Below, piece by piece: positions 25,696 through 34,378 of a DNA stretch of 64,000 nt (positions within the stretch are counted from its first letter, which is position 1; every line of letters begins with the position of its first letter). The notes below the pieces were generated by a model, which saw nothing but the letters and a program-made list of their open reading frames with translations, searched no databases and was not told the origin of the DNA. The DNA comes from Nocardioides nitrophenolicus (GTDB taxonomy: Bacteria > Actinomycetota > Actinomycetes > Propionibacteriales > Nocardioidaceae), in assembly GCF_016907515.1 (NCBI RefSeq), contig NZ_JAFBBY010000001.1:4340001-4404000 (forward strand). The letters run 5' to 3'. The translations under genes were made by a program, and so were the position numbers.

Positions 25696-26810
25696 GACGC
25701 CGCCTGTGCCGCACTACATCCTGATTGAGTGCAGTCAGGTCGAGGCTTGTTCTTCTGGGCCGGTCGATGAGAGGCCCAGACTGCCTCCATGTCGACGCCG
25801 TCGGAGAGTGCGTCTCGCATTCGGGTGTACGCGTTGTCTGAGTAACGAGGGTGCTTCTGGGATCCGAATGTGAACATCTGGAAGCAGTCCGGATCAGAGT
25901 CGATTCCCAGGTGCTGGCGCAGGGCGGTGGCTCTAGGTCGAGTTAGCCCGAGCTTGTCCGCGAGGTCGAAGGCCCCCCAATGGTACTTGCGATGCAGCGG
26001 CATCAAGCGGATCGCAGCGGCGTCGACCTGCTCATCCTCTTTGACCAGCCGGACCGGCAGCCCCTCGTTCTTGACGAACCGAACCTCTACGGATAGCCCC
26101 ACTCCCTCGACAGCGGTGGCGACCTTGGACAGTGTTGGGAACACGGTGGCGCGGGCCTTGCCGGCCTGGATGCCCCGGACTACGCGGCGGACATCGGCGT
26201 CACTGATCTCGGCCTCCGCGTCGACTTGCGCCTCCATCGCCAGCAGTGCACGGACCCTCGCATCAGCCTCTGCTCTTGCCCGCCGACCGGGCTTGAGCAG
26301 GCCGGCGATGTTTGCGTACTCCCGGTCGACCAGCGTCTGGAAATCTTGTGGGGGCTCGGTGCCGATGGGCAGCACCCGCAGCGGAAGGTGGTCAGCGAGG
26401 CGCTCCCCGAACACGCGGTGGAGGAGATCGTCGAACAAGGTCACGCCCGCCCGTGTGTAGAGGTACAGCAGCCCCTCTTCCACGATTGTGTACCAGTGCT
26501 GCTCCTGGTCCCGCATTGCGTTGATGGTGCGGAGAGTCCCGGCCTCCTCGTCGCTCAGGCCGAGGGGCCTGGGTCCACCGCGGTTGACGCACTTCAGGAA
26601 GCCGATGGATCTGCCGGTTTCCTTATCGAACACCGGCACCTTGTCCTGCACCAAGGCTGCCTTGAGCAACATCTCGAATGCGTGCTGGAGGTGGATGAGC
26701 ACTCGGGACGGGCGTCCGTCCTCGTCAAGGCTATTGAAGGCGGTCATCGCGGAGCGCATGGAGGACAGCGCCTTGCACTTCAGGTGGCGGGTCTCGTTGC
26801 GGAGCTTCAC
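25692..26810 (-). CDS. DUF3644 (HEPN-like) protein
   Basis: This protein of about 372 residues has an N-terminal DUF3644-type helical domain (VLIHLQHAFEMLLKAALVQ; SIGFLKCVNRG; LSDEEAGTLRTINAMRDQEQHWYT). RDQEQH is an Rx4H motif, the hallmark of HEPN ribonucleases. The C-terminal half is unassigned, with an HTH-like stretch (WGAFDLADKLGLTRPRATALRQHLG). DUF3644 genes are often found in defence or mobile regions. GTG 26810 is a provisional start; the frame is open to 26921 and no good ribosome site is seen. An RNA-cutting defence or toxin role is inferred. Confidence 0.75.
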   Translation of the reverse strand: MKLRNETRHLKCKALSSMRSAMTAFNSLDEDGRPSRVLIHLQHAFEMLLKAALVQDKVPVFDKETGRSIGFLKCVNRGGPRPLGLSDEEAGTLRTINAMRDQEQHWYTIVEEGLLYLYTRAGVTLFDDLLHRVFGERLADHLPLRVLPIGTEPPQDFQTLVDREYANIAGLLKPGRRARAEADARVRALLAMEAQVDAEAEISDADVRRVVRGIQAGKARATVFPTLSKVATAVEGVGLSVEVRFVKNEGLPVRLVKEDEQVDAAAIRLMPLHRKYHWGAFDLADKLGLTRPRATALRQHLGIDSDPDCFQMFTFGSQKHPRYSDNAYTRMRDALSDGVDMEAVWASHRPAQKNKPRPDCTQSGCSAAQAAS

Positions 26811-27186
26811 ATTAACTAGGATGCCGGATGCTCCCGACACAACAGGGGAGACAACTGCCGCCGTTCGGAAGGTCATCCCGAAGAACGTGAAGTGATGGCT
26901 GGAGACGGACAGCCGGAACACTACCGAGGAGTTGAACGAGGCGCTGCCCCCTCGAAAGGGCGAGGAGCCGTGGGGGCCGCCGTCCGCCGCAACAACACCC
27001 GCAAGCGTCGACGCCCGAGGTGATGGAGCCCTCGCGACGTCGCAACTTACTGAGGGTCTATGCCTGACTCCTGGCCTGCTTCGTTCTGCGGTCCATCGTG
27101 GTGCTTCATCCTGTTGTCCGCCGTGGAGGTCTGGCGGTTGATCGGGTTGTCCTCGCTGTGGTCCTTGGGGTGTTGCATCACCAGAT

Positions 27187-27204
27187 TTGACATCTGAATG
27201 TCAA
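27187..27204. promoter_or_regulatory. TTGACAT/ATGTCAA palindrome (copy 2 of 3)
   Basis: TTGACAT-CTGA-ATGTCAA, 7-bp arms with a 4-bp centre, lies in non-coding sequence. It matches the motif at 7074-7095 and 36386-36407. Confidence 0.6.
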
Positions 27205-27443
27205 CTTGACGGCACCGGGGATGCATCGTGATGTCCTCGCGGTCTGCATCCGTTTGTCCTCCGGGTGTCATCCCCGGTGTCATCTTGTTGATCACCAAGG
27301 GCTCCGCCCTGGTGGAGGTCATTTTGTCCGCAGTTCATCTGTCAGCTTGCAGCCAGATTGCGGCATTCAGAAATGCATCTTTGGGACCAAGGTCCAGGAA
27401 CATCAAATACAAAGGGTTTATGAACCCCTTAATCTCGGAGCGC

Positions 27444-27457
27444 TCAGGTTAACCTGA
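27444..27457. promoter_or_regulatory. Perfect 14-bp palindrome TCAGGTTAACCTGA
   Basis: It lies in the AT-rich gap downstream of the large membrane-protein gene. It differs from the TTGACAT family. It could be a regulator site or part of a transfer or partition locus. Confidence 0.35.
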
Positions 27458-27578
27458 AGTACCCGTTGCTTTGCGTGGCACGAGATGGCGTATCCCGCTG
27501 CCGTGCTGTGGCGGTGGTCGATGTCGTAGCGGCCGGGTGCTCGTGCTGTCGACGCCGAGCGCGGTTGGAGCTAGCGGT

Positions 27579-30500
27579 TCATGGCCGGTGCCTGTGCAGC
27601 CGTCGGCTGCTCGTGATGATCCGCTGCAGGGTCTCCAGGGTGAGCCGCGGCCGGTTGGGAGTCACGGGATCGGGGTGATCGGCGTCGTCGGCGGCGCCGG
27701 TCCGTGACCTTCCGCCGGGGAACATCTTGGGAGCGACGGACAGACCGCACATCGCGCTGATTCGCTCGGCGAGATTGTCCAGTCGCTGGCGGTCCTCCTC
27801 GGGGTAGGAGGCGAGGTCCCAGGCATCGAGTCGGCCGGAGAGGTGGCCGTCCACCACCTGCTCTGCGGCGTCGTTGGTCTCTTGCCAAAGCTCCGGTTCG
27901 CCGACGGTGGGACGATCGCCCTCGGCCATACGCTGCAACATCTGCTCGGCCAGTGCCACCTTCGCCGCCCAGAACTCCTCCTCGCTGATGGCGCCGAACA
28001 ACTCGGGCAGATCACCCGCGTCGGGCAGGGACGTCGCGGTTGGGATCCCCAGGTCGGGGAGAGAGTGCTGGTCCAGCAGCTCCGGGGTCATCTCCGACAG
28101 CGGAGGAAACGACATCGCGGGGATGTCCGCAGCGACGGGAAGGTCAGGTCGCAGCGGGTCGCTGCTGCCCGACGTCAGCCACGCAGAGGCAGCAGCACGA
28201 TCCAGACCGGTGAGGGGCGTCGGATCCGTTGGGCTCAGCCCCATTGCCTGGTGGCTCAGACGGTCCAGCATCGACTGTGCCTTGGCTGGGGAGAGGGGAG
28301 TCGCACCCGGTTCGGCGCGGAGACCGGAGCCGGGTTCCGCCAGCCTCTTTCGGACGTTGTCCTCCGACGGGACGAGGATATTGCTCTCGGCCAGCGCACG
28401 GTCGGAGAGGTCCGGCGTCTCTGCCACCAGGTTGTCCATCAACTGCGCCTTGCGATGGTCCACCGGGGTGGGCTGGAGTGGGTGGAGGAGCGCGGAGAAC
28501 GTGCCGATGCCGGTATCGGCAGCGCTGGCCCTGAGCTCCTCTTCGGTGTCCATACGGGCCTTCATCCACTCCACGCCGTCTCCGATGGACTTGCCTGCGA
28601 TGTAGGCACCTCCTGCGGCCTTGGCGTAGGGGTTGGGAGCTTTCAGTGCTGCTAGCGCGGCGGCGTCCAAACCCTTACCGACCTTGGAGTCCCGGAACCG
28701 CTTCTTGTCGTCGGTGAGCAGGTCCTCGGTGTCGTTGCCCTGGTTGGGCTGGACCGGGGTGTTGTGGTCGTTGATCAGGTCCTGCTTCTCAGGCACCTTG
28801 TTGCGCTGGCGCCAGGACCAGAAGTCACGGTCCAGCGGGTTGATGGCATCGAATCCGAGGTTCTGGAGAGCGGGGGAGGCCGCTGCGAAGGCGACCTTCA
28901 TCCCGGAGCCAACCTTGCCCAGGCGCAGCGAGGTGAACTGGGCCAGCCCCTTCTTGACCACCCAGAAGGCGAGGAGAGCACCGGTGCCTGTGAGGACTGC
29001 ATCGAGGATCCCGTCGGTTCCGGGCACGGTCAGGAAGGCGGTGAACAGGACGACGAGGAGCATTGTGAAGGCGAACAGCGTGGCCACCAGTGATGACACC
29101 AGCATCGAAGCGCAGATGACCTTGATGGTCGTGTCGAACAGCTTCCGGGTTCGCTTGGACGGGACGATGAGCAGGATCACGAACAGCGCGAGGAACATCA
29201 ACGCCGCTACCGCGAGTGCCTGCGAGAACAGTGCACCCACCACCACCGGTCCGAAGTACCGAATGGTCAGCCAGGTCATCGCAACAGAGATGATCGCCAA
29301 GATGAGCGCGGCGTAAGCGTTCGAGCCGAGGACCACGGTTTGGTAGTACTCAATGGCCGACTCGGTGCTCAACTTTGCAGCACCTGACCCAGCGCCGATG
29401 CCGAACAGCGGACCGACCACGGCCCACCCGTCTGACTCGTTCCATCCGAACCGGTGAGGAGGCTTGCTCTCCGAGCCGAACCCGTCGGAGTCGTCGATGA
29501 CCTGCTTGCAATCGTCGGCCACCAAGGGGTCGCCGGCGTCGTTCCCGTCCCCACCGTCATCGGCGTGGTGGGAGTTCTTGAACTCAGGGACGATGGCCGG
29601 CTCGGCGCCGCTGAGATCGCAGGCGGCGAAGAACATGATCTGCTGCACTCCGGCGTTGTTCCAGGAGTCGCCTGAAGAGTCGCCGCCCTTGAACACTGGC
29701 CCAAAGATCTGTGAGGGAGGGGCGCCCTTCTCGGTCCAGGTGCCATCGGCGGCGAGCAGCTTCCCGTCGGTGGTGGGGGTGTTGCTCACTGGCTGAAGCC
29801 CGTTCACGGGGCCGGTGCCGACGAGGTACTGCATCTGGCCAGACAGGCGGGACAGCAGAGCCTGCTCGGATGTGGGGATGCGGGCCTGGTTCTCGACGGA
29901 ACGGCACCAGGTGTCTCCGGCCATCGGAGTGGAGCCGAACGCAGCCTCCTTGTAGTTGTTGTAGTACAGCTGCAAGGCAAGGTTGTCGTAGGCCACCAGG
30001 GTGGCCGCGCTGGTAGCCCGGTTCTTGGCGGCGTCGGTCTGCATGAACACCTCGTGCATCGCCTTGACGTACTCGCCGCAAGAGCCGTTGAGATCGCCGA
30101 TCCCTCCGTCTGTGAGGGAGTTGCTCAACGAGGACACGGTGCCGGAGAGAACCGAACCGAGGTCGTTGGCGATGTTCGACGCTGTGACCACCAACCAGCC
30201 GGGTGATCCAAATGCCCAGTCCGAGGAGTCGTAGGACATGTTCTCGAGAGGGACGATTTCTAGGTCTCCGACCTTTCTCACCGACTCCTTCGAGGCCTCG
30301 TTCTGTGCCATCGCCGCGATGGGCGCCTTGTCTGCGTTGCCGCCGACCCCGTTGTGGTTCTTGGACGCCTGGGTTGCCATCAGCCCGAACGCGACCACCC
30401 CGATCAGTGAGATGGCGATGGACTTGTACCCCAGGTTGACGCCGGTCCGGTCGATGCCGGGAAGGAGGATCTTGGCTCCAACTGCGACCAGCATCCCGAC

Positions 30501-31091
30501 GAGGATGACCGCCAGCATCTTGGAGCTGCCGCCGTCCATGCCCAGGACCGAGCTGGTGATGTGTGCATACAGGTAGTCGGCGGTGTATGTGGCCTGGCCG
30601 AGGAGGTCCACGGACATGGCGAAGTTCAGGGCCGTCCCCATCAAGAGCACACCCAGCGAGGCCATGATGAAGATGAACTGCGCGGTGGAGCCGGAGATCG
30701 CCGCGGGGAGCTGAGACATCGAGGTCAGGCCCACCGATGGCATCGGCATCGCGTTGACCTTCCACCACCGGCAGTAGGCAAGATAGTGGCAGGCGCCGAA
30801 CAAGGTGGAAGTGTTCTTCGCCTGCTGCGCAGTTGCAACCGGGTCGAGGGATTCGGAGGGATCGGCGGAGTCCTCGTCAGCCCTTGACGGCAATGCAGAC
30901 CGAGGCAGGACCGAGTTGTTCTGGGCTGGGCCGATTGCGGAGCTCATTGCCGGGGCTGATGCCTCGGCCGGACGTGCGTCCTCGATGTTGAGGCCGAGGA
31001 TCGTGACCACGGCGATCAACACAGTGAGGACCCACGTCGACCACCTGGGCCTGCCCAGCCATTTGATGCTGCTCGCCATGGCCGCGCTCAC
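27579..31091 (-). CDS. Very large polytopic membrane protein, VirB6/TrbL-like
   Basis: This 1170-residue protein has an N-terminal anchor (WSTWVLTVLIAVVTILGL), an extracytoplasmic stretch, then hydrophobic groups near residues 140-240 (FIFIMASLGVLLMGTALNFA; MLAVILVGMLVAVGAKILL; SIAISLIGVVAFGLMA). A large soluble loop with cysteines follows (about 240-580), then another set near 590-720 (AYAALILAIISVAMTWL; FLALFVILLIV; FTMLLVVLFTAFL). A cytoplasmic C-terminal tail of about 430 residues completes it. The layout resembles VirB6/TrbL conjugation channel proteins of Gram-positive elements, but no diagnostic motif is present. GTG 31091 overlaps the upstream small gene; ATG 31079 is possible. Confidence 0.7.
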   Translation of the reverse strand: MSAAMASSIKWLGRPRWSTWVLTVLIAVVTILGLNIEDARPAEASAPAMSSAIGPAQNNSVLPRSALPSRADEDSADPSESLDPVATAQQAKNTSTLFGACHYLAYCRWWKVNAMPMPSVGLTSMSQLPAAISGSTAQFIFIMASLGVLLMGTALNFAMSVDLLGQATYTADYLYAHITSSVLGMDGGSSKMLAVILVGMLVAVGAKILLPGIDRTGVNLGYKSIAISLIGVVAFGLMATQASKNHNGVGGNADKAPIAAMAQNEASKESVRKVGDLEIVPLENMSYDSSDWAFGSPGWLVVTASNIANDLGSVLSGTVSSLSNSLTDGGIGDLNGSCGEYVKAMHEVFMQTDAAKNRATSAATLVAYDNLALQLYYNNYKEAAFGSTPMAGDTWCRSVENQARIPTSEQALLSRLSGQMQYLVGTGPVNGLQPVSNTPTTDGKLLAADGTWTEKGAPPSQIFGPVFKGGDSSGDSWNNAGVQQIMFFAACDLSGAEPAIVPEFKNSHHADDGGDGNDAGDPLVADDCKQVIDDSDGFGSESKPPHRFGWNESDGWAVVGPLFGIGAGSGAAKLSTESAIEYYQTVVLGSNAYAALILAIISVAMTWLTIRYFGPVVVGALFSQALAVAALMFLALFVILLIVPSKRTRKLFDTTIKVICASMLVSSLVATLFAFTMLLVVLFTAFLTVPGTDGILDAVLTGTGALLAFWVVKKGLAQFTSLRLGKVGSGMKVAFAAASPALQNLGFDAINPLDRDFWSWRQRNKVPEKQDLINDHNTPVQPNQGNDTEDLLTDDKKRFRDSKVGKGLDAAALAALKAPNPYAKAAGGAYIAGKSIGDGVEWMKARMDTEEELRASAADTGIGTFSALLHPLQPTPVDHRKAQLMDNLVAETPDLSDRALAESNILVPSEDNVRKRLAEPGSGLRAEPGATPLSPAKAQSMLDRLSHQAMGLSPTDPTPLTGLDRAAASAWLTSGSSDPLRPDLPVAADIPAMSFPPLSEMTPELLDQHSLPDLGIPTATSLPDAGDLPELFGAISEEEFWAAKVALAEQMLQRMAEGDRPTVGEPELWQETNDAAEQVVDGHLSGRLDAWDLASYPEEDRQRLDNLAERISAMCGLSVAPKMFPGGRSRTGAADDADHPDPVTPNRPRLTLETLQRIITSSRRLHRHRP

Positions 31092-31246
31092 CAGATCACT
31101 AAGGCGAGGACGATGAGCAGCGGGACCAGGATGACCAGGACCACCGTCATCACCACGGGGTCGTTTGCAGGGATGAGTGGCGGGGGAGGCGGCTCAGGCC
31201 GGTAGTAGGGGTCCTGCATCCCGTAGGGGTCATTTGGGTCGTACAT
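31088..31246 (-). CDS. Small Pro-rich single-pass membrane protein
   Basis: This 52-residue protein has a Tyr/Pro-rich start (YDPNDPYGMQDPYYRPEPPP) and a C-terminal transmembrane helix (VVMTVVLVILVPLLIVLALV). AGGAGG lies 7 nt before ATG 31246. Its stop overlaps the start of the large membrane protein (GTGA), so the two are made together and may form one membrane complex. Confidence 0.7.
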   Translation of the reverse strand: MYDPNDPYGMQDPYYRPEPPPPPLIPANDPVVMTVVLVILVPLLIVLALVIW

Positions 31247-31283
31247 CGTGGTTCCTCCTGAATCGGCCGGATCGGGCATGCAG

Positions 31284-31616
31284 CTATTCGGAGCTCGCGA
31301 ACTGTCTGCGCCAGCTGCGGATGTGGCTGTAAGCGAGGTCCTCGCGCACCAGGATCGGCAGCCTCGTCCCACGCGGTGCAGCGTCGTACTCAGCGACGAT
31401 GGCGTGCTTGTACTCGTCGGTGAACCGGCGCCGCATGCGGTCGGACTCTGGTCTGGCCAGCTGGCCCCGCCACTTGCGGATGTGGCTGTAGTCCAGGTCC
31501 TCCCGCACGAGGATCGGCAACTTGCTCCCGCGTGGTGCCGCGTCGATGGCCGCAACGATCCGCGCCTTGTACTTGTACGAGAACCTCCGGCGCCTGCGGC
31601 GGTCCGTCTTGGTCAT
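31284..31616 (-). CDS. Tandem transposase-type HTH protein
   Basis: This 110-residue protein is made of two near-identical units of about 50 residues: RRRFSYKYKARIVAAIDAAP, LPILVREDLDYSHIRKWRGQ and RRRFTDEYKHAIVAEYDAAP, LPILVREDLAYSHIRSWRRQ. Each resembles the HTH of IS3-type transposase OrfA. No DDE catalytic domain follows and no terminal repeats are seen, so it looks like a domesticated DNA-binding protein. AAAGGAAC precedes ATG 31616. It lies 11 bp after the second recombinase gene in the same operon. Confidence 0.75.
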   Translation of the reverse strand: MTKTDRRRRRRFSYKYKARIVAAIDAAPRGSKLPILVREDLDYSHIRKWRGQLARPESDRMRRRFTDEYKHAIVAEYDAAPRGTRLPILVREDLAYSHIRSWRRQFASSE

Positions 31617-31627
31617 CACTGTTCCTT

Positions 31628-32680
31628 TCAGAGGGTCTTGAGGAAGTGGACGGCAGAGTCCTCGAAGGCACGGCCCTCGTGGATGTACCGCTCCAGCGAG
31701 ACGAGGCTTCGGTGCCTGGTCTGGTCCTTGATGGCGCTCACCGGCGCGCTGGCTCGGGCTGCCGAGGTGGCAAAGCCGGAGCGGAGTGAGTGAGCTGAGT
31801 ACAGGTCGGAGGCCTCGCCGACCTGGGCGGCGTACTGCTTGACCAGCCGGTCCACGAGCACGGGCGCGGGGCGGGTATCGCGGAGAACCCCGCCGCGGTG
31901 CATGCTCTGGAACAGCGGCCCCGATCCGTCGCCACGGACCTCGATCCAATGGCGGAGTGTCCTCGTGGCGCAGGTCCCGGCGTGGCGGGTAAGGGGGATG
32001 TGAACGGTCTGCCCCTCGCGGCTCCTGTCCGTCTTGCTGTTCCGGATCAGCAGCCGGACGCCCTCGGGGAGGAACCCGACATCCGCGAGGTCCAGGCCAA
32101 CGATCTCGGATCGGCGGAGCCCTCCGAGGTAGCCAGTGAGCAGCAGTGCCCGATCCCGTAAGCCCTTGCGGTCCTGGGCGCAGGCGTTGGCCATCTGCAC
32201 GATGAGCCGTTCGGAGATGGCCTGAGCCTTCCGCGGTCGGTACTCCTGCTCCCGGCGCAGATGGTTGAGCGTTGCCGCCAACACGTCATGATCGGGTGAG
32301 GTCACGCCCGGCGTCCCGAGGCTGCGCAGAGTTGCACGGATCCCGGAGAGGCGCCGTTGCAATGTGGAGACCTTGAGCGACTTGTCCCCGGCAACGGTGC
32401 GGAGGGCTGCCAGGCGGATGCAGCGTTCGCAAGACCGGTGGGTGTCCGGGCTGCCCCAGTAGGTGAGGTACAGCAGCAGCGTGGTTTCGGAGACCTCGCC
32501 GGGGGAGAGGCCTGCGCGATCGCACCAACTCACGAAGTGGCGGTAGTCCCCGGAGTAGGCCCGGTGGGTGTTCTCTGCAAGGTCGTGCTGTCGGACCGAG
32601 TCGATGTACGCCGAGGAATCGAAGGTCTGCTCAAAGGCCGAGAGGGAAGCGCGAAGCGAGGAAACTTCACGTCCAGCCAT
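31628..32680 (-). CDS. Second tyrosine recombinase (XerC/D-like)
   Basis: This 350-residue recombinase has an N-terminal SAM-like domain (NTHRAYSGDYRHFVSWCDRAG) and catalytic residues Arg (GYLGGLRRSEI), Lys (RNSKTD), His-x-x-Arg (AHSLRSGFA), His in TRHRS and Tyr (SLERYIHE). It is not closely similar to the left-end integrase. It starts the operon leading to the tandem-HTH and membrane genes rather than lying at an attachment site, so its substrate is unclear: dimer resolution of a replicating element or gene inversion are possible. ATG 32680 follows AGGAC. Confidence 0.88.
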   Translation of the reverse strand: MAGREVSSLRASLSAFEQTFDSSAYIDSVRQHDLAENTHRAYSGDYRHFVSWCDRAGLSPGEVSETTLLLYLTYWGSPDTHRSCERCIRLAALRTVAGDKSLKVSTLQRRLSGIRATLRSLGTPGVTSPDHDVLAATLNHLRREQEYRPRKAQAISERLIVQMANACAQDRKGLRDRALLLTGYLGGLRRSEIVGLDLADVGFLPEGVRLLIRNSKTDRSREGQTVHIPLTRHAGTCATRTLRHWIEVRGDGSGPLFQSMHRGGVLRDTRPAPVLVDRLVKQYAAQVGEASDLYSAHSLRSGFATSAARASAPVSAIKDQTRHRSLVSLERYIHEGRAFEDSAVHFLKTL

Positions 32681-32925
32681 TTGTCCTGTCGATGTTCGAG
32701 GAGGCTACCTTTGTTTACTTAATACTCGTTTATCGTACTCTATTTCACGCATCAAAAATAGCCTTGAGGTGGACATGTTTCCCAATGTCGCCGATGAACG
32801 CCGCCAAGGTCAGAATTCTGATTAGGCAGGTGAAATCCGCGCTCTGCCCCGGCGGAGTTCGTGGACTCCGGCCAGCGAGCAGTTGGGCGACACTCCGGCG
32901 GCCGGCTTGCTGTTCCGAGCGGCGC
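32681..32925. promoter_or_regulatory. AT-rich promoter region of the recombinase-membrane operon
   Basis: The first about 90 bp upstream of the recombinase (32695-32770) are strikingly AT-rich (TTTGTTTACTTAATACTCG, TTTATCGTACTCTATTTC) in a GC-rich context. On the minus strand TACGAT and TATTAA stretches could be -10 boxes. GAGTA occurs twice. The remaining part is ordinary and non-coding. Confidence 0.45.
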
Positions 32926-33993
32926 TCAGCTCTCCCGCGGCCGCCGGTGCCCCACCTGAAACGAGGCCATGCGGGGGTCAAGTGCTCCCGTGTGACTTGA
33001 GTCGTCCTCGGGCCCACCGAGGGCTGCGGGGGCTGACCGGTAGAGCAACGGCATCGGAAACTCTGTGACCGTCATCTTGTAGCCGGTCTCGGGGTAGTCG
33101 CCGTGGAGCATCTGGTCGACCTGGGCGCCAGACAGGTAGCGGAGACGGGTGTCCCTCGGGCCGTCTGCATAGGTGGCTCGTGCGATGTGCCAGGCGTTCT
33201 CGATCAGATGGGCCATCAAGCCGGTCATTGCAACCGTCTTCTCGGTCTCCACCCATCTGGTCGTTTCGTGCCACTTGTGTCCTGTGCCAGCGCCGGTGGG
33301 CCTCGGCTCAAGGATGGTGAGAGACGGGCCGCGCATGTCGATCAGTGGGTTGGACTCCTCGCCCAGCCGGAGTGTTGCCCGCCCCGTCACTGCGCTGAGC
33401 CCGTGCTTCGCTGAGTTGTAGAGGTTGGTCTCCTCTTGAAACCTCTTCGCTGCCTCGGCGACGACAAGCCGCAAGCCGAGCACAATGTCAGCCCACTGCT
33501 CCTTCTCGATGTTCTCCGGGCCCGACAGTTCCTGCGCACAGAACACGCGGACCAGTGCTTCCTTGGTCTTCTGCGACTTGTACTGGCTCCTCAAATTCCG
33601 CAAGCGTTTGGTCATGAGGCGGTGTTCTCGCTTGATCTTGGCGATCTCCAGCCACGGGCAGGCGGGCGCAGCTTCGAGGACAAAGAAGAGTTGGAGCAGG
33701 GTCTCGGCGGCGTGGTGAAACAACACGATGGCATCGAGAGCGGCAACCTCGGCCACTCCATCCTCGCCGAGTGGCCCATTGTGGTCGGGAGCCGTCAGCC
33801 GCAGCTCGCCGAGAGTGAGCCCACTCTCCACCTTTGCTCGGATCTCTTCATCGCTGCTGGCGGCGAGGATCAGGCCTCTCATGCGGTGCCGGATAAAGAG
33901 GTGGGGACCCCGATCCGCAGCGAAGAACCGTCGGTTGAGTTCCGGGAACTGTCCCGGGTCCAGGTTGAGGTCTTCCGCGTAGGTCTCTGCCAC
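32926..33993 (-). CDS. Unknown helical protein with an NxxKHG motif (HEPN-like?)
   Basis: This 355-residue soluble protein is not recognised. An N-terminal helical part contains DAIVLFHHAAETLLQLFFVLEA and a later helix has ETNLYNSAKHGLSAVTG. The YNSAKHG type of motif is common in HEPN-like families that lack RxxxxH, but this is weak evidence. The second half is beta-rich (LTILEPRP, YKMTVTEFPMPLLYR). The start is GTG 33993, with TACGGT 7 nt before it (possible leaderless transcript). It lies alone among element genes near the right end, a typical place for defence cargo. Confidence 0.6.
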   Translation of the reverse strand: MAETYAEDLNLDPGQFPELNRRFFAADRGPHLFIRHRMRGLILAASSDEEIRAKVESGLTLGELRLTAPDHNGPLGEDGVAEVAALDAIVLFHHAAETLLQLFFVLEAAPACPWLEIAKIKREHRLMTKRLRNLRSQYKSQKTKEALVRVFCAQELSGPENIEKEQWADIVLGLRLVVAEAAKRFQEETNLYNSAKHGLSAVTGRATLRLGEESNPLIDMRGPSLTILEPRPTGAGTGHKWHETTRWVETEKTVAMTGLMAHLIENAWHIARATYADGPRDTRLRYLSGAQVDQMLHGDYPETGYKMTVTEFPMPLLYRSAPAALGGPEDDSSHTGALDPRMASFQVGHRRPRES

Positions 33994-34149
33994 GGCAAGG
34001 ACCGTACGCCCGACGTCCGACGGATTCCTCTCCTTATCTGAGCCGGCGGACGGCTCTGTGACCTTGACCGGTCGTACTCATCAATCGACCGAGGAGCGAG
34101 TCTGGGTCCGTCGCCCCGGCCCGCTTGAGGTTGACGGTGGCCGGCAGCT

Positions 34150-34344
34150 GTGCTCCCGGCACCCCTGGTGTCCGGTTCGGAAACCCGTTGCCTGGAGGTC
34201 ACGGCTGCCCCCTCTAATGCTCAGGTCAAGGGCAATCAAGGCAGCAATGGCTGGATCTACACCAGCCGTGGAACCAAGTACTACGGCGTGACCAACCCCG
34301 AGGAATGCTCCGTTACGGCAGCCGACGCCGGGGCGGCGGGGTAG
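34150..34344 (+). pseudogene. Fragment of a sunset-type domain protein
   Basis: The frame reads QVKGNQGSNGWIYTSRGTKYY, broken here as VKGNQGSN, IYTSRGTKYYGVTNPEECSV and TAADAGAAG, which matches the C-terminal domain (IKGN...YHVPG..YY..T.PEECF....EAEAAG) found on many secreted actinobacterial proteins. Only about 40 residues match, no signal peptide precedes, and the GTG at 34150 has no ribosome site. It is probably the 3' remnant of a lost gene. The rest of 33994-34378 holds nothing I can support. Confidence 0.5.
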
Positions 34345-34378
34345 AGGGCCGCCAAGGGTCTGAGCCCGACTTGCTGAA

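Larger units (their letters stand above)
26811..27578. other. 768-bp gap with palindromes and no firm gene
   Basis: It separates the DUF3644 gene start from the 3' end of the large membrane-protein gene. A 91-codon minus-strand frame (27047-27322) is hydrophilic and has no clear ribosome site, so it is only a weak candidate. The right part (27340-27460) is AT-rich and holds short hairpins. Palindromes at 27187-27204 and 27444-27457 are listed separately. Confidence 0.5.

Noticed and set aside
27047..27322. A 91-codon minus-strand frame before the large membrane gene's 3' end
   Set aside because: No clear ribosome site or family, and one TTGACAT palindrome lies inside it; too weak to call a gene.
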